Origin: Phytohabitans maris
GTDB taxonomy: Bacteria; Actinomycetota; Actinomycetes; Mycobacteriales; Micromonosporaceae
DNA: 64,000 nucleotides
Direction of reading: 5' to 3'
NCBI RefSeq assembly: GCF_031085175.1
Contig: NZ_JAVHUY010000001.1
Location: 124,001 to 188,000 of the forward strand
The notes below the pieces were generated by a model that was given only the letters and a program-made list of their open reading frames with translations, was not told the DNA's origin and made no database searches. Below, piece after piece: positions 1 through 7,673 of the stretch. The stretch's first letter is position 1; the number at the start of each line of letters is the position of its first letter. The position numbers were made by a program, and so were the translations under genes.

Positions 1-1
1 G

Positions 2-79
2 CCGGCGCTGGCCGGGGCCGGCGTCTGCCTCGGCGGCACCCTCTACCTGGCCGCCGCCGTCTCCGTCCTGGCCGCCTGA
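2..79 (+). CDS. C-terminal end of a membrane protein (partial)
   Basis: The window opens inside a reading frame that ends with TGA at 77-79. The 25 visible residues are almost all Gly, Ala, Leu and Val and end in LAAAVSVLAA, so this is the last transmembrane helix of an integral membrane protein. Nothing is left to tell the family; a multi-pass transporter is one possibility. It runs in the same direction as the FHA gene that follows about 110 bp later. Confidence 0.5.
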   Translation, partial: PALAGAGVCLGGTLYLAAAVSVLAA

Positions 80-179
80 CCCGGCCTTTCCCGCTGGGCG
101 GCGCGGCCCGGCCCGGCTGCGCGGCCGGCCTGGCGTGCCCGGGCGGAAATCGGGGCTGGGCGTGGTAGTGGGGAGCGTC

Positions 180-185
180 GATAAT
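180..185 (+). promoter_or_regulatory. -10 element of a leaderless promoter for the FHA gene
   Basis: GATAAT lies exactly 6 nt before the ATG at 192. That spacing puts the transcription start at or next to the start codon, as in leaderless actinobacterial genes, and it explains why no ribosome binding site is seen. No good -35 is visible. Confidence 0.45.
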
Positions 186-191
186 GGGGCG

Positions 192-707
192 ATGACGGCC
201 GACCCCGAACAGGCGCGCGTGTCCCACCGCGAGCGGCTGCGGGCTGTCCGCGCGCTGCGGGAGAGCGCCCGCGAGGGGCGGATGTCGGACGTCACGTTCC
301 TCCACCGGCTCCGCGTGGTGATCGACGCCCGGAGGCGCCGTGACCTGGACGCGGCCGTGGGTGACCTGCCGCCGGCCGGCCTCTGGGCGCGGGCCGAGGC
401 GGCAGTGCAGGGCTGGTGGGACCGCACGTTCGGGCAGCGGCAGGCGGCCCTGCTCGACCTGCGGCTGCCGCCCGCCCCGGGGCGCTACCTGATCGGCCGC
501 GACTACGAGTGTGACCTGCGGCTGACCCACGACTCGGTGTCCCGCCGGCACGCCATGCTCACCTCGGTCGACGGGCAGTGGATGGTGGTCGACCTCGGCT
601 CGACCAACGGCACCCGGATCAACGGCTGGCGGCTGCAGGTGCAGACCCCGCTGCGCCCCGGCGACATGCTCGACCTGGGTTTGCAGCGCCTCCGCGTCGT
701 CGCCTAG
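192..707 (+). CDS. DUF1707 and FHA domain protein
   Basis: A cytosolic protein of 171 residues. Residues about 8-62 (RVSHRERLRAVRALRESAREG and on) match the DUF1707 SHOCT-like pattern, a short helical module common in actinobacteria. After a linker, residues about 95-170 form a forkhead-associated domain with the three hallmark motifs: GR...CDLRL, SRRHA and STNGTRING, which bind phosphothreonine. The protein therefore probably reads Ser/Thr kinase signals. The frame is open from 135, but ATG 192 was chosen because DUF1707 starts shortly after it and a -10 lies 6 nt upstream. Its target is unknown; no kinase is nearby. Confidence 0.85.
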   Translation: MTADPEQARVSHRERLRAVRALRESAREGRMSDVTFLHRLRVVIDARRRRDLDAAVGDLPPAGLWARAEAAVQGWWDRTFGQRQAALLDLRLPPAPGRYLIGRDYECDLRLTHDSVSRRHAMLTSVDGQWMVVDLGSTNGTRINGWRLQVQTPLRPGDMLDLGLQRLRVVA

Positions 708-791
708 CGCCCGCGCTGCCGCCGCACCCGGACGAGATCCGGGCGTCCAGGCCCGCGACCGCGGGGTCGACCGGCAGAGACGCATGCATGC

Positions 792-819
792 GTGCGTGGA
801 GCTCTCGAGCTGCACGCAC
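792..819 (+). terminator. hairpin after the FHA gene
   Basis: Arms 792-803 and 808-819 pair over 12 bp with one mismatch around a 4-nt loop (CTCG). There is no U-tract, as is common in actinobacterial terminators. It sits 85 nt after the FHA stop. Confidence 0.5.
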
Positions 820-913
820 AAACGGGGCACAGCCCGGCCCCACGGCGGCGGCGCCGCGGTGGGGCGCGCCGCCCAGGGCGCGGCGATTCGCCGCGCGGTC
901 GATGCGGGGTGAT

Positions 914-986
914 CGTGGTATTCCAGTGCCCCTCTGGGGGCACCTATGTACCACGGTCTCGATGGCCGCCCTGGACGAGCGGCCAT
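914..986. other. nested stem-loops in the convergent intergenic gap
   Basis: The 350-nt gap between the FHA gene and the convergent phytase-like gene holds no convincing gene but is highly structured. CGTGGTA (914-920) pairs with TACCACG (949-955); inside it GTGCCCC (926-932) pairs with GGGGCAC (937-943); then ATGGCCGC (962-969) pairs with GCGGCCAT (979-986). These may act together as a bidirectional terminator or belong to an unannotated RNA. Confidence 0.4.
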
Positions 987-1015
987 GGAGGGTAGAAAGG
1001 GCGCCGGGAATGGGA

Positions 1016-1046
1016 ACGGCCCCGGCGTGGGACGCGCCGGGGCCGT
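1016..1046 (-). terminator. terminator of the phytase-like gene
   Basis: A perfect 12-bp stem (1016-1027 with 1035-1046) and a 7-nt loop begin 12 nt after the stop codon of the minus-strand gene. No U-tract follows. Confidence 0.7.
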
Positions 1047-1057
1047 CCATCGTGGAC

Positions 1058-3280
1058 CTACCGGAGGCCGGGTACGTCGAGGACGATCATCTCGGTGTCG
1101 TCGGCGCGGCCCGGGATCCGGCCGTCGTTGCCGGGAAAGTTGTTGTCGTTGGCGACCAGGACGCGGTCACCGCCGAGCGGCAGCACCGACTCGACCGACT
1201 GGAGCGGAAACGAGAAGAGCTTGCCCACGCCGTACTCGTTGGGGCGGGCCGGGGTGGAGACGCCACGCGGGTCCGCCACGCGCATCAGGTCGACCGCGGT
1301 ACGCCGGCCGAGGTAGCCGTCGGCGCCCACCTCGTCCAGGTCGGTGACCACGAGGCGCTTGACCACCGACTGCGGGCCCATCGCGTTGTCCCGCTCGATG
1401 AGCACGAGGCGCCGGCCGTCGAGTACGCCCGCGTCACCGACCACAAGGGACGGATCGGCGGCCCGGAACCACCAGGTACGGCCGGTGTAGCGGTTGGCGC
1501 GCACGTCGAACTCGTACACGATGCGGCGCCGCTGGTCCGCGTCGTCGGTCTTGGCGCCCTCCAGGATCGGGTACAGCCACTTGCCGTCCTGGCTCACCGC
1601 CATCGCCTCGAAGCCGCGGCTGGCCGGTACGGTCGGCGTCTCGCCCGGGGCGAGGTCGGGCGACTGCGGCGACTTGGCCCCGTCGGGAAGCGGGATCGGA
1701 GCCTGGAGCACCTTGCCGGTCTTGTCGGTGCGGACCAGGTACGGCCCGAACTCGTCGCCCAGCCACAGGTCGCCCCGGTAGTCCCGGGCCAGCGACTCGA
1801 TGTCGAAGTCGGCGCCGGTCAGCAGCCGCTCGCGGGTCGCGCCGTTGACGATCGGGAACGGCACCTTGTGCCCCGGGTCGCGGAAGCTGATGAAGCCCTT
1901 GACGTCCACCTCGTGACCGCGCCAGTCAGGCTCCACAGTGTACGCCCGCAGCAGGAAGTCGGCCGAGTTGTCCTTCGCGCCGAAACCGTTGTCCGGCATG
2001 GCGAGCAGGCGGTTGCCGGGGCCCTGGATCACCGCGGAGAAGCCCGGGATCGGCTGGCCCGGGAACGGTGGCGTGACGCCGTTGACCGGGGTCGGCGGGA
2101 GCTGGGTGCCGGAGACCGGACCCGGCTGGTACGCCGTCGCGGAGAGCAGCGCGCGGCTCCGGAGCGAGGGCGCGGGGCGCAGCTCGACCGAGAGCGCGTA
2201 CACCCGGGTGATCTGCGTGGCGCCGCCGTTGTCGTCGGAGAGCAGCCAGAGCAGCCGGCGGCCGTCGGGCAGCGCCTCGCCGAGCGCCATCGCCTCGATG
2301 TTGTCCAGCAGCGGGTTGGGCTGCGGCTGCTTGGCCACCGCGCCGGAGGGTGGGCAGTCGGCGATGTCGACGAGCAGTTCCTTGCCCAGCCACGCGCGCT
2401 GGTCGGTGAGCGTGGCGAGCGACGCGACGCCGGTGACGTCGGGCGCGCCGGTCGCGGTGACCCGGTACACCCGTACGGTGTTGCCGACGCCCGCCGTGAA
2501 GCCCCGCTCCAGCGCGAGCAGCTGGTCGTCGCCGAGCGCCACGAGCTCGACCAGGCCGAGGTTGGGGTCGGTCCGGTAGGCGAGCTGCGAGACCGGCGTG
2601 TACGAGGTGCCGTTCCAGCTTCCGTACTCGAGGATCCGCTGCAGGCCGCGTCCCTCGGCGTCGCGGCCGTCGCCGGAGAGCGGCCCCTCCATCCCGGCGT
2701 AGAGGGTGCGGTGGTCCGGGGTGGCGGTGAGCGACTCGAAGGTCTGGTTGACCGCGGCCTCGCCGGCCGGGGTGACCTGGAAGCGGGCCGGCACCGGCAG
2801 GCTGGCGAGCTCGCGCCCGTCGGAGAGGCGGAACCGCCGGATCGACGGCTCCCGCTCCGAGCTGGCCAGGACCGTCTTGCCGCCGCGCTCGGCGACCAGG
2901 CCCTCGCCGTCGAAGTCGCCGCCGTTGTACGGCGTGCCGTCCGGCCGGGTGAGCACGGTGACGCCGCGCACCTTGGCGGAGACGCCGCGCTTGCCGGCGT
3001 CCAGGGCCAGGTCGTAGACCCGGGCCGGCGTGGTGCCGATGTTGTCGACCAGCGCGAGCCCGCGCGACGACTGGGTCAGTGCGAGGGCGGAGAGGCCGGA
3101 CACCGGGGTGCCGGCGAAGGTGGTCTTGTCGAGCGCGTCGGAGAAGCCCAGCAGCGACGCGTCCGGGGAACAGCGCGAGCTGGGCCGCTCAGCCGACGCC
3201 GAGGACGCCGGGAGCGCCGGGAAGGTCGCGGCCGTGGCCACCGCCAGAGCGGCGGCCCGGACGCGTTTCGATGAGGTCAT
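1058..3280 (-). CDS. secreted esterase-like phytase-family protein
   Basis: An exported protein of 740 residues with an n-region MTSSKRVR, a hydrophobic core and an Ala-rich cleavage region (ASSASA). Two halves each resemble the 'esterase-like activity of phytase' beta-propeller family (PF13449). The N-terminal half has FDGEGLV, FESLTATPDHRTLYAGMEG; the C-terminal half, from about residue 390, has DNGFGAKDNSADFLLR, FDIESLARD, LWLGDEFGPYLV and GFEAMAVSQDGKWLYP. The family is believed to act on phosphoesters outside the cell; the true substrate is unknown. The frame is open to a GTG/ATG region at 3295, but ATG 3280 gives the cleaner signal peptide. A PHO-box-like triple repeat lies 31 nt upstream, so phosphate limitation is the likely inducer. 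It stands alone, between terminators. Confidence 0.85.
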   Translation of the reverse strand: MTSSKRVRAAALAVATAATFPALPASSASAERPSSRCSPDASLLGFSDALDKTTFAGTPVSGLSALALTQSSRGLALVDNIGTTPARVYDLALDAGKRGVSAKVRGVTVLTRPDGTPYNGGDFDGEGLVAERGGKTVLASSEREPSIRRFRLSDGRELASLPVPARFQVTPAGEAAVNQTFESLTATPDHRTLYAGMEGPLSGDGRDAEGRGLQRILEYGSWNGTSYTPVSQLAYRTDPNLGLVELVALGDDQLLALERGFTAGVGNTVRVYRVTATGAPDVTGVASLATLTDQRAWLGKELLVDIADCPPSGAVAKQPQPNPLLDNIEAMALGEALPDGRRLLWLLSDDNGGATQITRVYALSVELRPAPSLRSRALLSATAYQPGPVSGTQLPPTPVNGVTPPFPGQPIPGFSAVIQGPGNRLLAMPDNGFGAKDNSADFLLRAYTVEPDWRGHEVDVKGFISFRDPGHKVPFPIVNGATRERLLTGADFDIESLARDYRGDLWLGDEFGPYLVRTDKTGKVLQAPIPLPDGAKSPQSPDLAPGETPTVPASRGFEAMAVSQDGKWLYPILEGAKTDDADQRRRIVYEFDVRANRYTGRTWWFRAADPSLVVGDAGVLDGRRLVLIERDNAMGPQSVVKRLVVTDLDEVGADGYLGRRTAVDLMRVADPRGVSTPARPNEYGVGKLFSFPLQSVESVLPLGGDRVLVANDNNFPGNDGRIPGRADDTEMIVLDVPGLR

Positions 3281-3311
3281 CACGGGCTGATGCAAACCCC
3301 TGCCGGGCGCC

Positions 3312-3344
3312 GAGGTGGAACACCCGCCGGAACGTCGCGTGAAC
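3312..3344 (-). promoter_or_regulatory. PHO-box-like triple 11-nt direct repeat
   Basis: On the minus strand, three consecutive 11-nt units read GTTCACGCGAC, GTTCCGGCGGG and TGTTCCACCTC. This matches the layout of actinobacterial PhoP boxes, which are 11-nt direct repeats with GTTCACC-like heads. The site begins 2 nt past the stop of the upstream VWA gene and ends about 31 nt before the phytase-like ATG. Confidence 0.6.
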
Positions 3345-3345
3345 T

Positions 3346-4983
3346 TTACTGGTACCCGCGGATCTGCTTGAAGACACCGGCGAGCGAGCCGCCGCGGGCG
3401 TCGAACGTGCGTCCGCCGCTGATCCGGGCCAGCTCGGTCATCTCGGTGACGTTCCCCTCGCCGAAGAGGAGCGTGAAGATCGGCACCGTCTTGATCTTCG
3501 CGGGGAGCTTGGCGTGGTACGTCTTGAACGCCGGCAGCTTCGGCCCGACCGTGCGCTCGCCGTCGGTGAGCAGCACGATCGAGGTGAACCGGTTGGGGTC
3601 GGCGGCGTCGAGCTGCTTGGCCAGCTCGATCGCGCGGGTGAGCGCGTCGTAGATGGCGGTGTCACCGTTGGCGGCCAGCCCGCGCACGTACCCGCGGATC
3701 TGGTCGGTGACCGGCTGCCGGTTGTCGGCCGGCAGGTCGAAGCGGCGCGGGGTCTTCGGCGTGGTGCTGAACGGCAGCATGACGACCTGCTCGCGCCCGT
3801 TGAAGCGGGTCAGCTCGCCGGAGAGCGAACTGTCCGCGCCGGAGAGGCCGAGCAGCGCGGTCTGCAGGCCCTTGATGCGGGCGCCCTTCATCGAGCCCGA
3901 GACGTCGAGCACGTAGATGGTGCGGGCCGGCTTGCGCAGGCTGTCGCCGAAGCCGGTGACGAGCGCGGTCGCGTCGTCGTAGCGGGCCGGGAACGGCAGC
4001 TCGACGAGGCCGCCGCCGGCCGGGCCGAACGACTTGGCGAGCTCGACGCCGGGCACGGCCGGGCGCCGGAACGTGGTCTCCATGATCTTGCGCTGGGTGG
4101 AGGGGCGGCGCAGGTAGTCGGCGACCGCCGCGTAGTTGGTGCGGGCCTGCTCGGCGGCGCCGGACAGCAGCGTGAGCGGGTAGTCGGCGGTGACGACGCC
4201 GTCCGCCGGGTAGACGACGGTGAGCGGCTCCTTGAGCTTGCCGCCGGCGTTCAGCGACAGCAGCACCGACTCGTAGTTGACCAGACCGTCGACGGGCACA
4301 CCGCCGGCCTGCCGCCGCACGTACTCGTCGGCGAGCCAGCCGGACGACCCGGCGGTGAGCGACTGCCCGGCGAAGAACGACTGGAGTCGCGGCGTGAGCG
4401 AGGTGATCTCGGCGCTGGTCAGCGCCCGCCCGGTGCCGGCCAGCGCGGCGGCGACGCCGACCAGCGCGGAGTAGCCGGAGTTGGAGGCGGCGGGGTTCGT
4501 CATGCCGTACGTGAACCTGCCCGCGCCGGCCGCCTCGGCGATCTCGCTCCACGTTGGACGGTGCTGGTCCCAGCCGAGCTCCTTGGCCTTGCTGTCGCGG
4601 AGCGCGAGCACGACGGGGGAGTTGGCCACCTTGGTGCTGACGTCGATCCGGCCGGAGGCCTCGGGGTGGAGCTCCAGATAGCGGTTGTTGGAGAACCAGA
4701 TCGCGTCGTGGTCGCGTACGGCGGTGCCGGCGGCCACCTTTTCGATCCCGTCGAGGGTGCCGATCTCGGTGAGCTCGACGGTCACTCCGGTGGCGGCTTT
4801 GACGTCGTCGAGGATCGGCGCGAGGTCGTGCAGCTCGCTGCCGGCGAGCACGCGCAGGGTGCCGGAGCCCTTCTTGAACGGGCCTTCGGAGGCTTGTGGC
4901 GCCGCCGGGGTGTCACAGGCGGCGACCAGCGACAGAGCGGCGAGGGAAAGGGCCAGGATGCGTCGCACGGAAATCCTTGTCAT
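3346..4983 (-). CDS. lipoprotein with solute-binding and VWA domains
   Basis: A surface lipoprotein of 545 residues with signal peptide and lipobox LVAAC (Cys 23). Residues about 40-300 look like a type II periplasmic binding protein (VLAGSELHDLAPILDDV, then DAIWFSNNRYLEL). Residues about 350-540 form a von Willebrand factor A domain with a complete MIDAS: DVSGSMKG near residue 358, a central Thr region, and LLTDGERT. The pairing of a ligand-binding domain with a metal-dependent adhesion domain suggests that it senses or docks a ligand outside the membrane rather than feeding a transporter directly. It overlaps the preceding gene by 4 nt (ATGA), so the two are co-translated. Confidence 0.85.
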   Translation of the reverse strand: MTRISVRRILALSLAALSLVAACDTPAAPQASEGPFKKGSGTLRVLAGSELHDLAPILDDVKAATGVTVELTEIGTLDGIEKVAAGTAVRDHDAIWFSNNRYLELHPEASGRIDVSTKVANSPVVLALRDSKAKELGWDQHRPTWSEIAEAAGAGRFTYGMTNPAASNSGYSALVGVAAALAGTGRALTSAEITSLTPRLQSFFAGQSLTAGSSGWLADEYVRRQAGGVPVDGLVNYESVLLSLNAGGKLKEPLTVVYPADGVVTADYPLTLLSGAAEQARTNYAAVADYLRRPSTQRKIMETTFRRPAVPGVELAKSFGPAGGGLVELPFPARYDDATALVTGFGDSLRKPARTIYVLDVSGSMKGARIKGLQTALLGLSGADSSLSGELTRFNGREQVVMLPFSTTPKTPRRFDLPADNRQPVTDQIRGYVRGLAANGDTAIYDALTRAIELAKQLDAADPNRFTSIVLLTDGERTVGPKLPAFKTYHAKLPAKIKTVPIFTLLFGEGNVTEMTELARISGGRTFDARGGSLAGVFKQIRGYQ

Positions 4984-6032
4984 GGTCGGAGGCGCTGGTC
5001 GAGCGTCGTGAGGAGGGAGTCGACGACCTCGGGCGCGGGCGCCGGGACGATGTCGGCGAGCTTGGTCGGGAGCGCGGCGCCGCCGGCCGGCACCTGGGCC
5101 AGTACGGACGCGGTGGCGGCCTCGTCAGCGGTGCGGAAGCCGTGCTCGGCGGCGAGCCGCAGCAGCTCGGGGTCGTTGGCGATCAGGCGCCCGACCTCGT
5201 CGCCGGCGCCGTCGAAGGCGACCACCGTGTGCGCGCTGGGCGTGGTGGGCGACAGGTAGAGCAGCGTCGCGTTGGCGGGTAGCGTGCCGGCCCGTCCGGC
5301 GTCGACGTACTGGGCCTCGTAGACGAGCACGAGCGGCGTGTAGTTGAGGCCCTGGGCGAGGTACTTTTCGAACGGGTCCTCTGTGGAGCGTTCCAGCCCG
5401 CCCTGGTCGGTGAAGAGTTTGACCACCTCGTCGAGGGCGTTGGCGCCGCCGCCGAGCTGCTGCAGGGCCAGCCAGGCGTACACGCCGGCGGAGTTGGAGT
5501 CACCGGGGTGGGTGGTGGTGACCAGCACGTCGCGGCGGGCCGGGTAGGCCACGTTGCCCTTCAGCTGGTCCCAGCGCACATCCCGCTTGGCCAGGTCGAG
5601 GTACTTGCCGAGGTCGAGCACCCAGTGCCCCTCGGGCGCCCGGCGGGCCACCCCCTCGGCGGCGAGCAGGTCGGCGACCGGCGTGAACGTGGCGACGGCG
5701 AGCGGCGACCAGAACGGCGTGAACCTGCCGGTCGCCGCGCGGGCCTGCGCCACCCGCTGCGCGGCCTGCGCGCTACCGGGAAACGCGAAGTCATACCGGT
5801 CGAGCGGGACCGTCGTGGCCATTTCCCGCGAACCGCGCGAGTCGGTCTCGACCCGCAGCCCGTGGCTGGCGAACGCGTCTTTCACCCGCTGGTCGGCGAA
5901 GAAGGGCGCCTTCTCGGAACCGACCACCCCGCGCACCGTCTCCAGCCGGTCGACGCCGAGGTACCAGCCGATGCCGGCGCCGAGGGCGGCCAGCACGACC
6001 ACGGTCGTGACGATGATCCAAAGGCGTTTCAC
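4980..6032 (-). CDS. membrane-anchored solute-binding-like protein
   Basis: Starting at GTG 6032 the protein has 350 residues, with an uncleaved N-terminal anchor (KRLWIIVTTVVVLAALG) and an extracytoplasmic domain. Segments such as VVGSEKAPFFADQRVKDAF, YDFAFPGSAQAAQRV and THPGDSNSAGVYAWLALQQL are typical of extracellular binding proteins of the class that detects anions. The frame can start at GTG 6065, but the extra 11 residues are polar and neither start has a clear ribosome site. It is the first gene of a two-gene operon with the VWA lipoprotein, is divergent from the surface-protein gene at 6212 and may share the PHO box at 6140-6172. No precise function is recognised. Confidence 0.7.
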   Translation of the reverse strand: MKRLWIIVTTVVVLAALGAGIGWYLGVDRLETVRGVVGSEKAPFFADQRVKDAFASHGLRVETDSRGSREMATTVPLDRYDFAFPGSAQAAQRVAQARAATGRFTPFWSPLAVATFTPVADLLAAEGVARRAPEGHWVLDLGKYLDLAKRDVRWDQLKGNVAYPARRDVLVTTTHPGDSNSAGVYAWLALQQLGGGANALDEVVKLFTDQGGLERSTEDPFEKYLAQGLNYTPLVLVYEAQYVDAGRAGTLPANATLLYLSPTTPSAHTVVAFDGAGDEVGRLIANDPELLRLAAEHGFRTADEAATASVLAQVPAGGAALPTKLADIVPAPAPEVVDSLLTTLDQRLRP

Positions 6033-6139
6033 GGCCCGATGGTGGTCGGGGCGGGAAGCCCGCACGGTTGATGGACGGTGAATTCCCGGTGAATGGATGG
6101 GCGGGATACGCCGCGGGGACGGTGTTCGGCGCCGGTCCC

Positions 6140-6179
6140 GTTCACCTGTTGTGCGTCTGGCGCGCGTCTGGCATTGACA
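6140..6179 (+). promoter_or_regulatory. PHO-box-like repeat adjoining a TTGACA -35
   Basis: GTTCACCTGTT, GTGCGTCTGGC and GCGCGTCTGGC stand head to tail in 11-nt steps (6140-6172). One base later is a consensus -35, TTGACA (6174-6179), with an AATAGA -10 candidate 18 nt further on (6198-6203). This puts a probable PhoP site directly against the -35, an activating position. The start of transcription would fall at about the GTG at 6212. Confidence 0.65.
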
Positions 6180-6211
6180 TGGCCTTCGCGCGGGCTGAAT
6201 AGACCGTCCGT

Positions 6212-6943
6212 GTGATTCGAGTCCGAGCCACCCTCGCCACCTTGTCCGCCGTCGCCGTCACCGCCCTCACCGCGGTCGCGTTTCCGGCACCCGCCGCGGC
6301 GGCGCCGCTCGGCACCGTGCGGCTCTCGGCGGCCAAAGGCACCGTCGACCAGTCGCCGATCTTCGCCACCGCGTCCGCCTCGAAGCCCTGCCCGGACGGG
6401 TACGGCAGCGACGCGCAGGTGCGGATCGGACCGCCCGGCGGCCCGTACCAGAACGTCGCCACGCCGCTGCGCGATGGCGGGTACGACAAGAAGGCGGTCT
6501 CGGTCAAGCCCAACCGCTCCTTCAGCCGGGCCATCGGCGGCGCGCCGGCCGACGGCGAGTGGTGGGTCGTGGTGGAGTGCTACAGCCTGACGCGGGGCCA
6601 GCACCCCGACCGGTTCATCACCCCGCTCACCGTCGCCGGGCGGGAGTGGAAGGTGGGCCAGCCGGCCGGCGGCGCCTCCCTGGACTCACCGCCCCCGCCG
6701 GAGCCGACCGTACCGATCAACGCTCCCTCCGGCCCGGCCACGCCCACCGCCGGCGCGCCGGAGGCCGGTACGCCGGACCCGGCGACCACCGCGCCGGCGG
6801 TCCCCGACCCCGAGCTCGCGAGCAACGACCGGTCCGGCTCCGCCTCGCCGCTGGCGAGCGCGATGTGGGTCGGCGGGGTGGTAGTGGTGCTCGGAATCGT
6901 CGGCGCGGTCGCTTTGTTGACCCGTCGGCGCCGCGCGAACTGA
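6212..6943 (+). CDS. secreted and anchored protein with a repeated surface module
   Basis: A protein of 243 residues, GTG start, nearly leaderless. Signal peptide 1-31, then a module of about 110 residues (LGTVRLSAAKGTVDQSPIF to LTVAGREWKV) with two conserved Cys (KPCPDGYG and VVECYSLT) and the core GPPGGPYQN and PNRS. A Pro/Thr/Ala-rich stalk (about 155-210) leads to a C-terminal helix (VGGVVVVLGIVGAVALL) and RRRR tail. The end resembles a sorting signal, but LAxTG itself is missing (PLASAM), so it may simply be membrane-anchored. The same module opens the proteins at 15824 and 19695. It precedes the pst operon and is driven by the PHO-box promoter. Molecular role unknown. Confidence 0.75.
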   Translation: MIRVRATLATLSAVAVTALTAVAFPAPAAAAPLGTVRLSAAKGTVDQSPIFATASASKPCPDGYGSDAQVRIGPPGGPYQNVATPLRDGGYDKKAVSVKPNRSFSRAIGGAPADGEWWVVVECYSLTRGQHPDRFITPLTVAGREWKVGQPAGGASLDSPPPPEPTVPINAPSGPATPTAGAPEAGTPDPATTAPAVPDPELASNDRSGSASPLASAMWVGGVVVVLGIVGAVALLTRRRRAN

Positions 6944-7085
6944 CCGTTCGGACGGGGCCCGGCGACGAACGTCTACAAATATATAAGCGTCAATGAAAGA
7001 AATCGTCGAAATCATGACGAAGCAGTTCCTGGCCATGCATTCGTCCGGCCGCCCTATCCGAACGGTGGATACGCCCTTACCCGCT

Positions 7086-7118
7086 GTTCACCTCTTGCAT
7101 GTCCGGCGTGAGTCTACG
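7086..7118 (+). promoter_or_regulatory. PHO-box-like triple repeat upstream of the pst operon
   Basis: GTTCACCTCTT, GCATGTCCGGC and GTGAGTCTACG follow each other in 11-nt units. Units one and two closely match those at 6140 (GTTCACCTsTT, then GnnnGTCyGGC). The site lies about 105 nt before the start at 7224. The rest of the 280-nt gap (6944-7223) shows an AT-rich patch at 6975-7010 and no gene. Confidence 0.6.
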
Positions 7119-7223
7119 GCTGCGCGCGCGGACATCGTCCGTCACGAGGCTGATCCCACTGATCGAGCGCGTTGGGGAGCGCGGTCAGCCATGCGCACCA
7201 AAGTGCGCATTGCGGAAGGGACA

Positions 7224-7673
7224 ATGGTGCAGCATTCACGGTTCGTGTTTCTCGCCGCGCCGATGCCCGAGTCGAAGGACGGCGACGGGGCCGAAGGCAT
7301 TCTCTGGATGCTGGTTTCGCCGAACAACCGCCCGCTTGGTCGCGGCACCACCTACCACGAGACGTACGGCTCCTGCCGCCAGGCGGTCCTGGACCTCCAG
7401 GCCAACTGCGAGCGGGTCAAGCCGGTCGAGACGACGGTCGAACTGACCGGCCAGTGGTCGTGGCGGATCGAGCTGGACGGAGAGCCGGTGGCGGTGTCCA
7501 GCCGGTCGTACCTGCGGGCCCGGGAGTGTTCGTACAACCTCGAGCGCTTTCTGGAGGCGGTGCCGAAGGCCGAGGTCGTCGCCGGCACCCGGAGCGTCCG
7601 GCGCGGGCGGCGGCGGGCGGGCGTCGTCGACCCACCACCGCGACCCAACCGAGAGCTTCGGAACGCGGGCTGA
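7224..7673 (+). CDS. DUF1508-like small protein heading the pst operon
   Basis: A protein of 149 residues from ATG 7224, chosen because GGAAGGG lies 6 nt upstream; the frame is open from 6993. FVFLAAPMPE, WMLVSPNNRPLGRG and a second half WSWRIELDGEPVAVSSRSYLRARECSYNLERFLEAV form two copies of a beta-beta-alpha unit like the DUF1508/YegP fold. The C-terminus is basic (RRGRRRAG). No signal peptide is seen, so it is cytosolic. Its TGA overlaps the pstC ATG by one base, so it is co-translated with the transporter. Function unknown. Confidence 0.65.
   Translation: MVQHSRFVFLAAPMPESKDGDGAEGILWMLVSPNNRPLGRGTTYHETYGSCRQAVLDLQANCERVKPVETTVELTGQWSWRIELDGEPVAVSSRSYLRARECSYNLERFLEAVPKAEVVAGTRSVRRGRRRAGVVDPPPRPNRELRNAG

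Noticed and set aside
578-3274. Long open frame of 898 codons on the plus strand over the phytase-like gene
   Set aside because: It is Arg/Gly-rich antisense sequence without domains, a product of GC bias opposite a gene with clear family motifs and a signal peptide.
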